Shown: piece by piece, positions 15,839 to 23,802 of the stretch | Layout: each line of letters starts with the position of its first letter | Position numbering within the stretch: the stretch's first letter is position 1 | NCBI GenBank assembly: GCA_945285915.1 | Contig: CALYQL010000012.1 | Span: forward strand, 1-64,000 | Origin: an uncultured Bartonella sp. | Lineage (GTDB): Bacteria; Pseudomonadota; Alphaproteobacteria; Rhizobiales; Rhizobiaceae | Length of the DNA: 64,000 bases | Direction of reading: 5' to 3' | The notes under the pieces: model-generated | Database searches by the model: none | Told to the model about the DNA's origin: nothing | The model's input: only the letters and a program-made list of their open reading frames with translations | Translations under genes and position numbers: made by a program

Positions 15839-16009
15839 TTAATTGATTGAATTTATTGTGAAAACGACAACTGATAGACCGAGCCATAGTTGACTGCTTA
15901 GGATGCTCACCAACATCATAAACTTCTCGTTTGGACGGTATGTTAAGTAGAGGATGAACCAACACACACTCATAATGAGCATATATAATTGTATGGTGTT
16001 AGGGCTCAT
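15839..16009 (-). CDS. Tiny two-helix membrane protein
   Basis: 56 residues. ATG 16009 overlaps the TGA of the upstream gene (ATGA), the same coupling used throughout this operon. The protein is almost wholly hydrophobic: [19 protein letters not shown], a short RPNEKF turn, then [20 protein letters not shown]. That predicts two membrane helices with a basic/acidic hairpin between. It ends 14 bases before the GapR-like start. No family recognised. Its hydrophobicity and coupling argue for a real gene despite its size. Confidence 0.55.
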   Translation of the reverse strand: MSPNTIQLYMLIMSVCWFILYLTYRPNEKFMMLVSILSSQLWLGLSVVVFTINSIN

Positions 16010-16401
16010 GCGGCATCTCCCGCGAATTGGTTGAGTTGTTTTGCCAACTCGTTACGGTTTTCTAAGCAGTATCCTTCGCCCCAAATGTTTTTGATAACTA
16101 TCCCGAATGGTGCCAGCTTCCTTCGTAAAAGACAGACCAAAGCACCGACAGCTTCTTTATCTGGTGGGTCAAGACGATCACCATATAGGCCAGCAAACAG
16201 CCGCTCTTTGGTTATGAAGTTTGTTGAAAGCAAAATTGCCAGCGTGCGTTTTTGTGTCTTTGTCAGTCCCCAATTCTCCGGAATAACAAATGGCGGCACG
16301 AGCATTTCTTGCAATTGCCTTACCTGCTCTTGCAGCCGCTCGTTTTCGTTAAGCAATTGGGCAATTATCTTTTCGTTTTTATCCATTGCAGGGGTACCCA
16401 T
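16006..16401 (-). CDS. Winged-helix phage regulatory protein with coiled-coil N-terminus
   Basis: 131 residues. Residues 6-35 are a leucine-rich coiled coil (NEKIIAQLLNENERLQEQVR). The rest (TKTQKRTLAILLSTNFITKE, LVCLLRRKLAPFGIVIKNIW, GEGYCLENRNELAKQL) follows an OmpR/PhoB-type C-terminal winged helix, including the G.GY turn. There is no receiver domain. It would bind DNA as a dimer and regulate phage genes. The ATG overlaps the upstream TAA by one base. Confidence 0.65.
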   Translation of the reverse strand: MGTPAMDKNEKIIAQLLNENERLQEQVRQLQEMLVPPFVIPENWGLTKTQKRTLAILLSTNFITKERLFAGLYGDRLDPPDKEAVGALVCLLRRKLAPFGIVIKNIWGEGYCLENRNELAKQLNQFAGDAA

Positions 16402-16889
16402 TACTTGGTTCCGCCCACAACGTGTAATGTTTCTTTTTTGGCTTGGCTTAAGGCTTTTCTTAAATTGGCAATCTGCGTTTCCATTCGCGCTGATTCCTGG
16501 TCCATTTCTGTTGCTTCGGCAGGGGTAATTTTGCCATCTGCCAACGCCTCTATGCCGGTTTTCATTAAGTCGCCGGTATGGCGAACCATGTCAGCAAAGG
16601 TTGTCATAATGTCTGGATTTTTGTCATTAAGTACGTCAACGTCTTCCAAACGTCGGCCGTTAAGGCTTGCAAGTGCTGATGTGATATAAGCAATTCCGCA
16701 TTCAGCCTCTAAAACACAGATAACATTTGTCGGTATAAGATCTTTATAAAGCGCATTATTCCAGCGTCCTACCTGGCTTCTCGAAATTGAAGTTATTTGA
16801 GAACACCGTTCAATGCCGCCGCATGCTTTAATCAAATCGCGTTGCGCAGCTTTAAGTCTGTAAAAACAATCATCTTTAAAATCAGACAT
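16401..16889 (-). CDS. CII-like phage DNA-binding protein, first gene of the leftward operon
   Basis: 162 residues. FYRLKAAQRDLIKACGGIER then CSQITSISRSQVGRWNNALY form a helix-turn-helix like those of CII or phage regulatory proteins. A second helical part (PDIMTTFADMVRHTGDLMKT, TPAEATEMDQESARMETQIA) probably mediates oligomerisation. It is the first gene of a coupled leftward operon; the region upstream (16890-17000) has a GAAATTCC direct repeat that may be an operator. The function is inferred from position and fold. Confidence 0.6.
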   Translation of the reverse strand: MSDFKDDCFYRLKAAQRDLIKACGGIERCSQITSISRSQVGRWNNALYKDLIPTNVICVLEAECGIAYITSALASLNGRRLEDVDVLNDKNPDIMTTFADMVRHTGDLMKTGIEALADGKITPAEATEMDQESARMETQIANLRKALSQAKKETLHVVGGTK

Positions 16890-17351
16890 TTTGAACCTCT
16901 TTTTTGAGCGTACAAAACCCCAGCGCAGAAATTCCTATCTCGAGAAATTCCGCGTTTTTTTTCCTTATTAGGAATGGATTTTTTATGTTTATCTTGTTCC
17001 CGTTAGATAACGAGGATCATTCAATGTTAATCATGTATTCAAACCTGTTTATGCCGCTGTTTCGCACCATACGCATGACAAGACTGGTGCAAGGCTTCGA
17101 TTGCTTCACCTTTAAATGGGAGAACTTCAGTGAAGCAAATCTCGTGGCTCTCCTAAAAAGTGTTTATTGGGTGGGGCCGATCACCTGCAGGCGGCGCATA
17201 ATAACCAGCCCCATTTCCACACTAAAAATAACGGGCTAAGTGTGGAAAATTGGATTTGTAAAATTTTGTCTGTTTTTTTGCGATTGTTAGGCTGGCGTTT
17301 TCGATAAAACGTCTAGCGCACTGCAATAACAGCAAACATTTAGAAAAGGGC
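16890..17351. promoter_or_regulatory. Promoter region of the leftward operon, with repeats and a hairpin
   Basis: About 460 bases without a credible gene. Two GAAATTCC words lie at 16928-16951 around TATCTCGA just upstream of the operon start, a likely operator. Farther right TTTCCACACT (17214-17223) pairs with AGTGTGGAAA (17239-17248) around a 15-base loop containing CGGGC; no T-tract follows. An apparent rightward frame through 16904-17239 lacks family features and is not called. I infer a leftward promoter here. Confidence 0.45.
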
Positions 17352-17594
17352 TTATTCATGCTGCATTCCTTTTTTATTAGCGGTAGCGCGAATTGATACA
17401 AGCCAATCGAGGGTTACCCATGATAACTCTTTTGCTCTAGCTGCCATTATAACATTATGCCAATGAGTAGGCGCGATAGAGTTGCGGGAAATCATCTTTT
17501 GGGCAGCTTCGTAACCACAGCCAATTTCTACCGCAAACTTACGGATAGAAGGCCAATGTTTCACCAAGTCCCTTATTGTGTAAGTACTATCCAT
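17352..17594 (-). CDS. Cro-like repressor, divergent from the cI-like gene
   Basis: 80 residues from ATG 17594; a longer reading would run through the operators. YTIRDLVKHWPSIRKFAVEI then GCGYEAAQKMISRNSIAPTH and W is a helix-turn-helix with the W...I...A layout of Cro/CI-type proteins. It is transcribed away from the cI-like gene at 17678 and the 83-base gap contains two operator palindromes, the classic genetic switch arrangement. It should repress the lysogeny promoter in the lytic state. That role is inferred from context. Confidence 0.65.
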   Translation of the reverse strand: MDSTYTIRDLVKHWPSIRKFAVEIGCGYEAAQKMISRNSIAPTHWHNVIMAARAKELSWVTLDWLVSIRATANKKGMQHE

Positions 17595-17601
17595 GTATTT
17601 A

Positions 17602-17655
17602 AACGTACAATATGTATCTTTTGTTGTCAAGTACAAAACGTACACAATGTACGTT
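17602..17655. promoter_or_regulatory. Operator palindromes between cro-like and cI-like genes
   Basis: Site 1, 17602-17620: AACGTACA-ATA-TGTATCTT. Site 2, 17637-17655: AACGTACA-CAA-TGTACGTT, a perfect 8-3-8 inverted repeat. A half-site GTACAA lies between them (17631-17636). Similar sites recur at 19852 and 19878, before the early operon. The repressor encoded at 17678 is the likely ligand. Confidence 0.7.
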
Positions 17656-17677
17656 GTTTATAAGGTAGAAGATCAAC

Positions 17678-18001
17678 ATGGACGAACCGAAAGACAGATT
17701 AAGACAAGCTAGATTGAACGCCGGGTATAAAACACCCGCTGAGGCGGCACGTTCCGTTCGAGAACTGAACAAGAACACGCTAACATCTCACGAGAATGGT
17801 AATCGTGATTTGTCAAGGCAATCCGCGATGAAATACGGGCGCATTTTTGGCGTTAATCCTGGATGGTTATTATATGGCGATAAAGCTCCCAATGATGATC
17901 TTGACAGCGCAATTATTGAATTATTAAACAAAACTAGTTATCAGCAGAAACTGGCTTTTTTGGAGATGCTCCGTGCATTTGTTTCTTCAAAAGCAAAATA
18001 A
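17678..18001 (+). CDS. cI-like XRE repressor without peptidase domain
   Basis: 107 residues. KDRLRQARLNAGYKTPAEAA RSVRELNKNTLTSHENG NRDLSRQSAMKYGRIFGVNP and WLLYGD are a full XRE helix-turn-helix in the usual order. The C-terminus (LDSAIIELLNKTSYQQKLAF, LEMLRAF) is a short helical dimerisation part shared in outline with the two XRE genes at 18693 and 19101. There is no S24 protease domain, so induction would not be by RecA-driven self-cleavage; antirepressors (Rha, Bro-N, or the small antisense ORF) are alternatives. Rightward, facing operators in its promoter. Confidence 0.8.
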   Translation: MDEPKDRLRQARLNAGYKTPAEAARSVRELNKNTLTSHENGNRDLSRQSAMKYGRIFGVNPGWLLYGDKAPNDDLDSAIIELLNKTSYQQKLAFLEMLRAFVSSKAK

Positions 18002-18065
18002 ACTTCTTTTTTTCATCATAATTTAAGGTCGCAAATAACCTAATTATTTCTTTATCGATATTCAT
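17934..18065 (-). CDS. Mini-protein resembling the C-terminal part of the XRE regulators, lacking HTH
   Basis: 43 residues from ATG 18065 with AGGGG nine bases upstream. IDKEIIRLFATLNYDEKKKF ILLLKKQM parallels the C-terminal ends of the genes at 18693 (EEELLTLFAAATPQERSAIL) and 19101 (EEEFIELFSKTSPDDRRAIL). It is antisense to the 3' end of the cI-like gene, overlapping it by 68 bases. A free dimerisation arm could poison a repressor. It could equally be a relic of a fourth regulator. Translation is unproven. Confidence 0.4.
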   Translation of the reverse strand: MNIDKEIIRLFATLNYDEKKKFILLLKKQMHGASPKKPVSADN

Positions 18066-18692
18066 TACACGGTTCCCCTGCCTAACAATTTTTTCATAAA
18101 GTAACGGGCAGGCGGTCATGTATTCATCGTAAAATGTGTATATTTTATAAGCTTTCTAATTATCAACATCGTATTTTCCCCGTGATAATACGCTTGTTTT
18201 GTAAAAACCATTAATCTCTGAACGCTATCGGCTAGAGCTAGGCAACGAATTCATAAGTATAAATTTGCACTCTTTTATACATTGGATTTTATAATAGACA
18301 TAATTTTCATATTTTCAATAAAATAATACATATTATAGTAGTTGTTCGATTGTAATAAGTATTTTTTGTGTACTTGGGAAAAACGTGATTGCTATTTTTC
18401 ACTTATAAGTTGTTTAACGATTTGTATCCAAAACATAACGCTAAATTACATACTTGATTTACTAGTTAATAAGAAACAACCATATCGTTCATACAAAATA
18501 AAATTAAATCGATTTGAAAACCGTCTATTTTTTTGTAAAGCCACAACTTAAAATTGTTCTCGATGTGTTCTAATGAACTGACAAATTATTTCTGTAACAA
18601 CATAAATAGGAAGAGAACAGGGGAGAAGTATAAAGAGAATTGGCAGAATGTTACGCTGTATTGCTATAAGCAACAGCAACAAATCCGGATAA
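18066..18692. other. AT-rich intergenic region in the regulatory zone
   Basis: About 630 bases with very low GC and no credible gene; a short rightward frame at 18342-18551 is cysteine- and asparagine-rich, lacks a ribosome site and resembles chance. No strong hairpin or tRNA-like fold seen. The block may mark the site of a lost gene between the cI-like gene and the downstream regulators. Confidence 0.35.
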
Positions 18693-19004
18693 CTATTTCG
18701 TGATGCTTTTCGCTTTTAAAAGAGTTAAAATTGCACTGCGCTCTTGTGGAGTTGCTGCCGCAAAAAGAGTAAGGAGTTCCTCTTCTTCGTTGGTTATTTC
18801 ATATCCATAAAGAACATAAGACACACTCGTACCTACGACTTGACACAACTTGGCTAAGGCACTGACGGAAGGTTCTTTAGCATCTTTCAGTATAGAAAAA
18901 ACATAACCTTCACCCTTGCCCGCTGCGAGTGAAATTTCCCGCATAGACATATCACTGGTTACTATCTTGTTGGTTAAACGTTGTCGCCAATCTTTATAAT
19001 CCAT
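18693..19004 (-). CDS. XRE regulator, paralogue 1
   Basis: 103 residues. WRQRLTNKIVTSDMSMREIS LAAGKGEGYVFSILKDAKEP SVSALAKLCQVVGTSVSYVL Y is a complete XRE helix-turn-helix, ending in YGYEIT. The acidic EEELLTLFAAATPQERSAIL TLLKAK tail is shared with the next gene. The two are about 40 percent alike by eye (WRQRL, SLAAG/SLDAG, LA+[LI]C, +YGY), so they arose by duplication. Leftward, convergent with the cI-like gene. Likely autoregulated; target unknown. Confidence 0.75.
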   Translation of the reverse strand: MDYKDWRQRLTNKIVTSDMSMREISLAAGKGEGYVFSILKDAKEPSVSALAKLCQVVGTSVSYVLYGYEITNEEEELLTLFAAATPQERSAILTLLKAKSITK

Positions 19005-19100
19005 GTACTGACTATCTTCTTTATATGGTAATAAAATGCAAGGGCTAATAACCTTTTTTTGGGCGGGGGTGGATTATAAGAAAAGATCGTGAGACGATAT

Positions 19101-19415
19101 TTAGCCTTCGTCACTCAGTGATCGCAAAAGAGTCAAAATTGCTCGGCGGTCATCAGGAGATGTCTTGGAAAAAAGTTCGATGAATTCTTCTTCTTCAGTT
19201 GTTAAGTCATATCCATATATTATTTGGGCTAAACTTATGTCTAGCTCTCGACATATTCTTGCTAGAGATTCAATAGTGGGGTCTTTCCCTTGGTATAAAA
19301 TTGATCTTAAATAGCTGTGCGACATACCAGCATCTAAAGAAATAGAGCGCATTGATCTACCTGCATTGTCAATGCTTGTTATTAACCTTTGCCGCCACCC
19401 GCTTGTGATCATCAA
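19101..19415 (-). CDS. XRE regulator, paralogue 2
   Basis: 104 residues (ATG 19415, a second ATG follows at once). GWRQRLITSIDNAGRSMRSI SLDAGMSHSYLRSILYQGKD PTIESLARICRELDISLAQI IYGYDL is an XRE domain; TEEEEFIELFSKTSPDDRRA ILTLLRSL is the tail. Same strand and architecture as paralogue 1, 96 bases downstream of it in gene order reversed. Two tandem copies with divergent recognition helices suggest different operators. One of these, not the gene at 17678, may control the early promoter. Confidence 0.75.
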   Translation of the reverse strand: MMITSGWRQRLITSIDNAGRSMRSISLDAGMSHSYLRSILYQGKDPTIESLARICRELDISLAQIIYGYDLTTEEEEFIELFSKTSPDDRRAILTLLRSLSDEG

Positions 19416-20012
19416 TATACCTGCCGTCTATTAGAGAAGTGTATGCCTATCACAATGAATAACCTATTCGATTATAATATTAGTTACTTAGGCATAGCCT
19501 ATAATAAGCGTTAGACATTATTGTTTCCATTAAACTAGGTGTTGTAAAAAGAAAAGTAAATAATGTATATTTGTAGTCACACATACTGATTATCCCGTTA
19601 ATATAAACATTGGTAAACAGTTATTTGAATAACTCATTAATGGCGTTTTTACATAAAAAGACACGGTCGTATGATCTTGGTCGGCTAGAAGGCGTTACTT
19701 TTCCCAAGAGTTATCGGTATTAGGTGACCATCAATTGCATTATGTCAGATGGATTATTTTGATTCCGTCAATTACAAACCAAATCTAATTGAATGGCCAG
19801 ATCGTAATCACTTCAACGCATATACGAATTAATTTATTTAAACCTTAAAAAAACGTACAAAACGCACTTGACGTAAAAGCGTACAAAGTGTACGGTTTTG
19901 TATAGATGATAACATTCATCGAACATATAAAGAATTATTCAAATAGGCTTTAACATACACACATTGCACACAACAGTGTGCTGTTTTGCGTGTTGTGTAG
20001 GGGAATAAGTTA
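19416..20012. promoter_or_regulatory. Early promoter region with repressor-like operators
   Basis: About 600 bases without genes. AACGTACA at 19852-19859 is a half-site, and 19878-19896 reads AGCGTACA-AAG-TGTACGGT, an 8-3-8 repeat with one mismatch, the same form as the operators at 17602-17655. TTGACG at 19868-19873 is a possible -35 element overlapping the sites; a matching -10 is not clear. A hairpin (ACACAACA 19968-19975 with TGTTGTGT 19991-19998) ends just before AGGGGAA and the ATG at 20013, so it may hide the ribosome site. Confidence 0.6.
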
Positions 20013-21029
20013 ATGACAGAGACTGCAAAAGCCTTCAGAGGCAATGATGCTGATTACCCGAACGAGACCGAACCACCGCAAGAAGATGCGATTATCGGTT
20101 ATAAACTTCTTGGTTATGACTTTGCAGATGATGGCGTCCGTTTTGAGGTTGGGAAAACCTATGACAAATCGGAAAGCCTTTGCCTGGATTATCGGGTTGA
20201 TGGGTTTCGTTTTACGCCGATAACAGCCTTTGATTTACTGAATAGATGCGCCAAATCACTAAGTCTAGAAAGTTGGTGCTTAAACGGTAAAATTAACAAA
20301 AATACAATTCGTTTTGCCTTGGTATCTTGTGATGCTGCTGATCTTATAGGTGCACCAACTGATATAGCGCATACGTCAAAAATTAAGATCGTGACGGAAT
20401 TTTCCTTTGAGGAACTTGTTAGAATTGGGATTGAACATTCGTTTTATAAAACGTCTCACGATATCATAGATAACACAATCAGAAGTGAACTGGTATCCAG
20501 TGAAAACGACATTCGTCTTTCATCAAGTCGATACGAAACGATTTTCTTGACGTGTGGTGATAGAGCAAAACTAACATCGAATGACGGCATTGCTAATTTT
20601 TTTGCAACGGGTGCAGATACTGAAATAACTGCATATGACAAAAAAGCAAAAATAATAACAAGTGGTCCGCGTCCAAGACTTACGACTTATGGTGATTTCT
20701 CTCTTATCGCTGCAGGTGGTGACAATGCAGATATAACCGTAAAGGGTAACTATACGGCCATTAATGCTAGCAGTGATAAAGCAAAAATTACAGCCGTTGG
20801 TGAACGCTGCAGTTGCACTGCAAGCGGTAAGAATAGTTTCATAGAAATTCCGGGCGGCTTTGGAATATTTAAAGGCATTGCCGGAACGGTGGTGCAGATT
20901 GCAGATTACAACGCTGCACACGAGCGACAAGATGATCTATTCGCCCGTATTGGCGAAAACAACGTAAAACCTGACACACTCTACACAACACAGAACGGTA
21001 GATTCATTGAGGTGGGAGGCTTAAGATGA
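20013..21029 (+). CDS. DUF7666-type repeat protein of the early operon
   Basis: 338 residues. IGYKLLGYDFADDGVRFEVG KTYD opens it and VKPDTLYTTQNGRFIEV closes it; these are the two ends of the DUF7666 phage family (YKGF...CRG.QYEVGK.Y... and ...IKPDTWY...G..VEV). Between them, residues about 165-290 are a degenerate series of 8-10-residue units (KAKIITSGPRPRLTTYGDF, AKITAVGERCSCTASGKN) probably forming a beta-helix. In relatives the units are nearly identical GYQGAASAT repeats; here they have diverged. First gene of the early operon; function unknown. Confidence 0.65.
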   Translation: MTETAKAFRGNDADYPNETEPPQEDAIIGYKLLGYDFADDGVRFEVGKTYDKSESLCLDYRVDGFRFTPITAFDLLNRCAKSLSLESWCLNGKINKNTIRFALVSCDAADLIGAPTDIAHTSKIKIVTEFSFEELVRIGIEHSFYKTSHDIIDNTIRSELVSSENDIRLSSSRYETIFLTCGDRAKLTSNDGIANFFATGADTEITAYDKKAKIITSGPRPRLTTYGDFSLIAAGGDNADITVKGNYTAINASSDKAKITAVGERCSCTASGKNSFIEIPGGFGIFKGIAGTVVQIADYNAAHERQDDLFARIGENNVKPDTLYTTQNGRFIEVGGLR

Positions 21030-21964
21030 GTGAGCCAGTAAATAACGCGAAGCCCGATAAAATAGAGTGTGGGTGGAATTATTATGACGGGGAGTATTGG
21101 CATGGACCATTTGAAACTCGTGAAATTGCTTTGATGGAAGGGCGTAAATATTTTTATGAAGATGGTGACGAACCGATAGCAGCAATCGATTTGATGGAAG
21201 GTTACAGACCCTCACTACGAGCATCAGATTTTGTTGGTAAAAAAGACATAAATGAATTGCTTGGTTCTATAAATGAAGCTGCTAGCGATGAACATGGTTG
21301 TGAAGACGGTATTTCGTTTGACTGTACTAATGAGCAGAAAGAAGAGCTATTGGGCTTAGTAAAAAAGACGGTCGATGAATGGCAGTCGAAAAATTCTATC
21401 GCCGCATATTCTCGTATTATTAAAGCCATAACCGAAGAGACTGTTCCACCATCTCACGCTATTGAAAAAGAAATAGGTGATGCCCTTAGGTGGTATTATC
21501 TTGACGAAACAACGGGGCTTTATCGTGGCTCGTATAAAAACCACGAAACAGCGTTAGAGAAAGCACGTGAGTATTACCAAGATAAATCAAAACCTATCCA
21601 TTTAGTGGAATGCTATTCCCCTTCTACACAAATATCGAATTGCCTATGTGAGCATAACATAGATGATTTGATTGAGGCTGCCGAAGAAGAAGCCACCAAT
21701 GTTTATAGTAGTGACATTGGCGATTTTGGTGGTGGTGAGGAAATTTCATTTGGTTGTTCAGAAGAGCAAAAAGCTGATCTGTTGGCTTTTGTAAGACAAG
21801 CGTTTGATGAATGGCAAGTGAGGAACGCTATTGCGGTTAAGGCTAATAATCTTAAAACCAAACGTGGAGAGACTGTTTTCCCAGACGGTACCGTTGTTGA
21901 AAATGAGGTATGCAATACAATTGCAGGCAGTCTCGCTGTGGATGTGGAGGCTGAAAATGACTAA
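21026..21964 (+). CDS. Two-domain phage protein with tandem 'GPYxTRExA' repeats
   Basis: 312 residues made of two similar halves. First: WNYYDGEYWHGPFETREIAL, ending EQKEELLGLVKKTVDEWQSK N. Second: WYYLDETTGLYRGSYKNHET AL, ending EQKADLLAFVRQAFDEWQVR N. Each unit is about 130 residues with an aromatic N-terminal motif and a C-terminal helix ending DEWQ.KN. Single-unit versions occur as uncharacterised phage proteins (recollection). ATG overlaps the upstream stop (ATGA). Acidic overall. No catalytic residues recognised. Confidence 0.6.
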   Translation: MSEPVNNAKPDKIECGWNYYDGEYWHGPFETREIALMEGRKYFYEDGDEPIAAIDLMEGYRPSLRASDFVGKKDINELLGSINEAASDEHGCEDGISFDCTNEQKEELLGLVKKTVDEWQSKNSIAAYSRIIKAITEETVPPSHAIEKEIGDALRWYYLDETTGLYRGSYKNHETALEKAREYYQDKSKPIHLVECYSPSTQISNCLCEHNIDDLIEAAEEEATNVYSSDIGDFGGGEEISFGCSEEQKADLLAFVRQAFDEWQVRNAIAVKANNLKTKRGETVFPDGTVVENEVCNTIAGSLAVDVEAEND

Positions 21965-22487
21965 GCCAACCAACAACGCTATAACAACAATTACTGATTT
22001 CGGGTGGTATTTCGCTGATGAGGAAGCAGGTGTTTATCGGGGTCCGTATGCAACTCGTGAAACAGCGTTAAAAGACGCGCTTGAGTGTCGTAAGGATAAG
22101 ACGAGACATATCCATTTATTACAAGGACATAGACCACCTATAAGAATATCGACTTGCATATGTGGGGGAAACATAGATGACCTGCTTTTTGACGCAAAAG
22201 GCATCGCTTCTTATATCCTTGGTGATTGCGTCGACAATTCGTTTGATTTTTCCAACGAGCAAAAAGCTGATCTATTATCTTTGGTAAGACGAGCGTTTGA
22301 TGAATGGCAAGTGAAAAATTCTATTGCCGTTAAGGCGAGTTATATTGAAGTCAAACGTGATGAGCTGGCGCTTCCAAACGGGACTATCGTTAAAAATGGG
22401 AATGGTTATCCAATTTACTTCGGTACGTTTGTTGAGGCTGGAGACGATCAAAATAAAAGCAAAGCCTTATCCGAGGGGGCTAAATAA
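21957..22487 (+). CDS. Single-domain paralogue of the preceding protein
   Basis: 176 residues from ATG 21957, which overlaps the previous gene by eight bases. FGWYFADEEAGVYRGPYATR ETALKDA and SNEQKADLLSLVRRAFDEWQ VKNSIAVKA align with the second half of the preceding protein better than with the first, so this copy probably derived from that half. A longer frame reaching back to 21831 would lie wholly within the other gene and is rejected. It ends one base into the ssb start (TAATG). Confidence 0.6.
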   Translation: MTKPTNNAITTITDFGWYFADEEAGVYRGPYATRETALKDALECRKDKTRHIHLLQGHRPPIRISTCICGGNIDDLLFDAKGIASYILGDCVDNSFDFSNEQKADLLSLVRRAFDEWQVKNSIAVKASYIEVKRDELALPNGTIVKNGNGYPIYFGTFVEAGDDQNKSKALSEGAK

Positions 22488-22930
22488 TGTTTGGTTCTAT
22501 TAATATGGTTATTTTGGTCGGATATCTCGGTAACAAACCAGACATAAGCCGGACGCAATATGGCGAAAAGTGGGCTACTTTTCGTTTAGCTACTTCTGAA
22601 AGCTGGCTTGACAAAAATTCCGGTGAACGTCGTGAGCGCACAGAATGGCATTCAATCGTCATTTACAATGAAGCATTGGTCAACATTGTCGAGCAATATT
22701 TGGATAAAGGTTCAAAGATCTACATAGAGGGTAAGCTGCAAACCCGCAAATGGCAAGATGGCAACGGCAATGACCGATACAAGACAGAAATCGTCTTACA
22801 GAAATATCGCGGCACATTAAGGCTGATTAATGACAAGGGAAATAATACAGCCGATAATGCCGACGGTTCACCTTCCAATGCGAGTGCGTCCAGGAGCTAT
22901 GCCGAACAAAAAGGCAAGGGCTGGAGATAA
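22487..22930 (+). CDS. ssb: Single-stranded DNA-binding protein
   Basis: 147 residues. GSINMVILVGYLGNKPDISR then WATFRLATSESW, RTEWHSIVIYNEALVNIVEQ YLDKGSKIYIEGKLQTRKWQ D and YKTEIVLQ form a complete OB-fold of the bacterial SSB family. The tail is short, lacks the acidic DDxIPF tip and ends in KGKGWR, so it should coat DNA but not recruit host partners in the usual way. Coupled to the upstream gene (TAATG). Phage-borne copy of the host gene family. Confidence 0.9.
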   Translation: MFGSINMVILVGYLGNKPDISRTQYGEKWATFRLATSESWLDKNSGERRERTEWHSIVIYNEALVNIVEQYLDKGSKIYIEGKLQTRKWQDGNGNDRYKTEIVLQKYRGTLRLINDKGNNTADNADGSPSNASASRSYAEQKGKGWR

Positions 22931-22994
22931 CATCCCATTCGAATAAACGCGGTTCACAGCTGAATAACCGCTATTTACAACAGGTTTTGAAAAC

Positions 22995-23657
22995 ATGAAC
23001 TCTTCAAATTTAACAACTAACGTTAAACCCGATTTTACATCGAAAGCCTTGTCACCAACTATGTGCGTTACTCCATGGGGAATATATGACGTGGCTAACC
23101 CCCAAGAAAAAGATATTAAATGGGATATGATCGCGCAATCACTGTCTCGACAAACACGGTTTAACGGCTTGAATGGCGATATCGGGGGATATTCAATAGC
23201 CCAGCATTGTGTATTGGGAGCAGACGCTTTGATGGAAGAGCAGGGCGACACCTATCTAGCAGCGCATTTTCTTTTACATGATGCTCATGAAACTTTCATA
23301 GGTGACATTACTAGGCCAGTGGAGAATTACTTCGGGCCTGTTTTCTCCGAACAAGTGACCATTATAAAAACGAAATGGGACGAGAAAATCTATTCGGTTG
23401 CATCATTGGTTCCACCGTCGGAATTTAATCGCAAAGACCTTGTTACAGAGATGGATAATCGCATGCTAGCTTATGAGTTCCACTGCTTTTTTCCAAATCT
23501 GGTAAAACAAATTCCCGAGATGACCAATATGGTACCACCAAAAATAAAAGGCGTGTTTAAACCATGGGGACCAGCAACATCTGAAATTGAATTTCTGGAC
23601 CGCTTAGAAAAGTATCTCGGCATCAATGTCAAATTCCAATCGGGAAATTCTCACTAA
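22995..23657 (+). CDS. HD-domain phosphohydrolase (YfbR-like nucleotidase)
   Basis: 220 residues. RQTRFNGLNGDIGGYSIAQH CVLGA, then AAHFLLHDAHETFIGDITRP, and later LVTEMDNRMLAYEF provide the H...HD...D residues of the HD fold, arranged as in YfbR-type 5'-deoxynucleotidases (R, H-D-x-x-E, D). It would hydrolyse nucleotides during phage growth. The 64 bases from ssb and same direction make it the last early gene before the excisionase. Substrate is inferred from the family. Confidence 0.7.
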   Translation: MNSSNLTTNVKPDFTSKALSPTMCVTPWGIYDVANPQEKDIKWDMIAQSLSRQTRFNGLNGDIGGYSIAQHCVLGADALMEEQGDTYLAAHFLLHDAHETFIGDITRPVENYFGPVFSEQVTIIKTKWDEKIYSVASLVPPSEFNRKDLVTEMDNRMLAYEFHCFFPNLVKQIPEMTNMVPPKIKGVFKPWGPATSEIEFLDRLEKYLGINVKFQSGNSH

Positions 23658-23802
23658 CGCAAATAAAGTCGCGTTACACCACCCAGCATATGACTGAAAT
23701 TTTCTGACATATAATTCCAGCTCTTGAGTGCTAAACACAGTTAAAGTTGCATTGTACGTTTGTCACTCAAGGGAGTTTTTCTTAAAAAAAGGAATAAAAC
23801 AA

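Noticed and set aside
18342..18551. Rightward 69-codon frame
   Set aside because: Asn/Cys/Tyr-rich chance-like composition in an AT-rich gap, no ribosome site, no motif.
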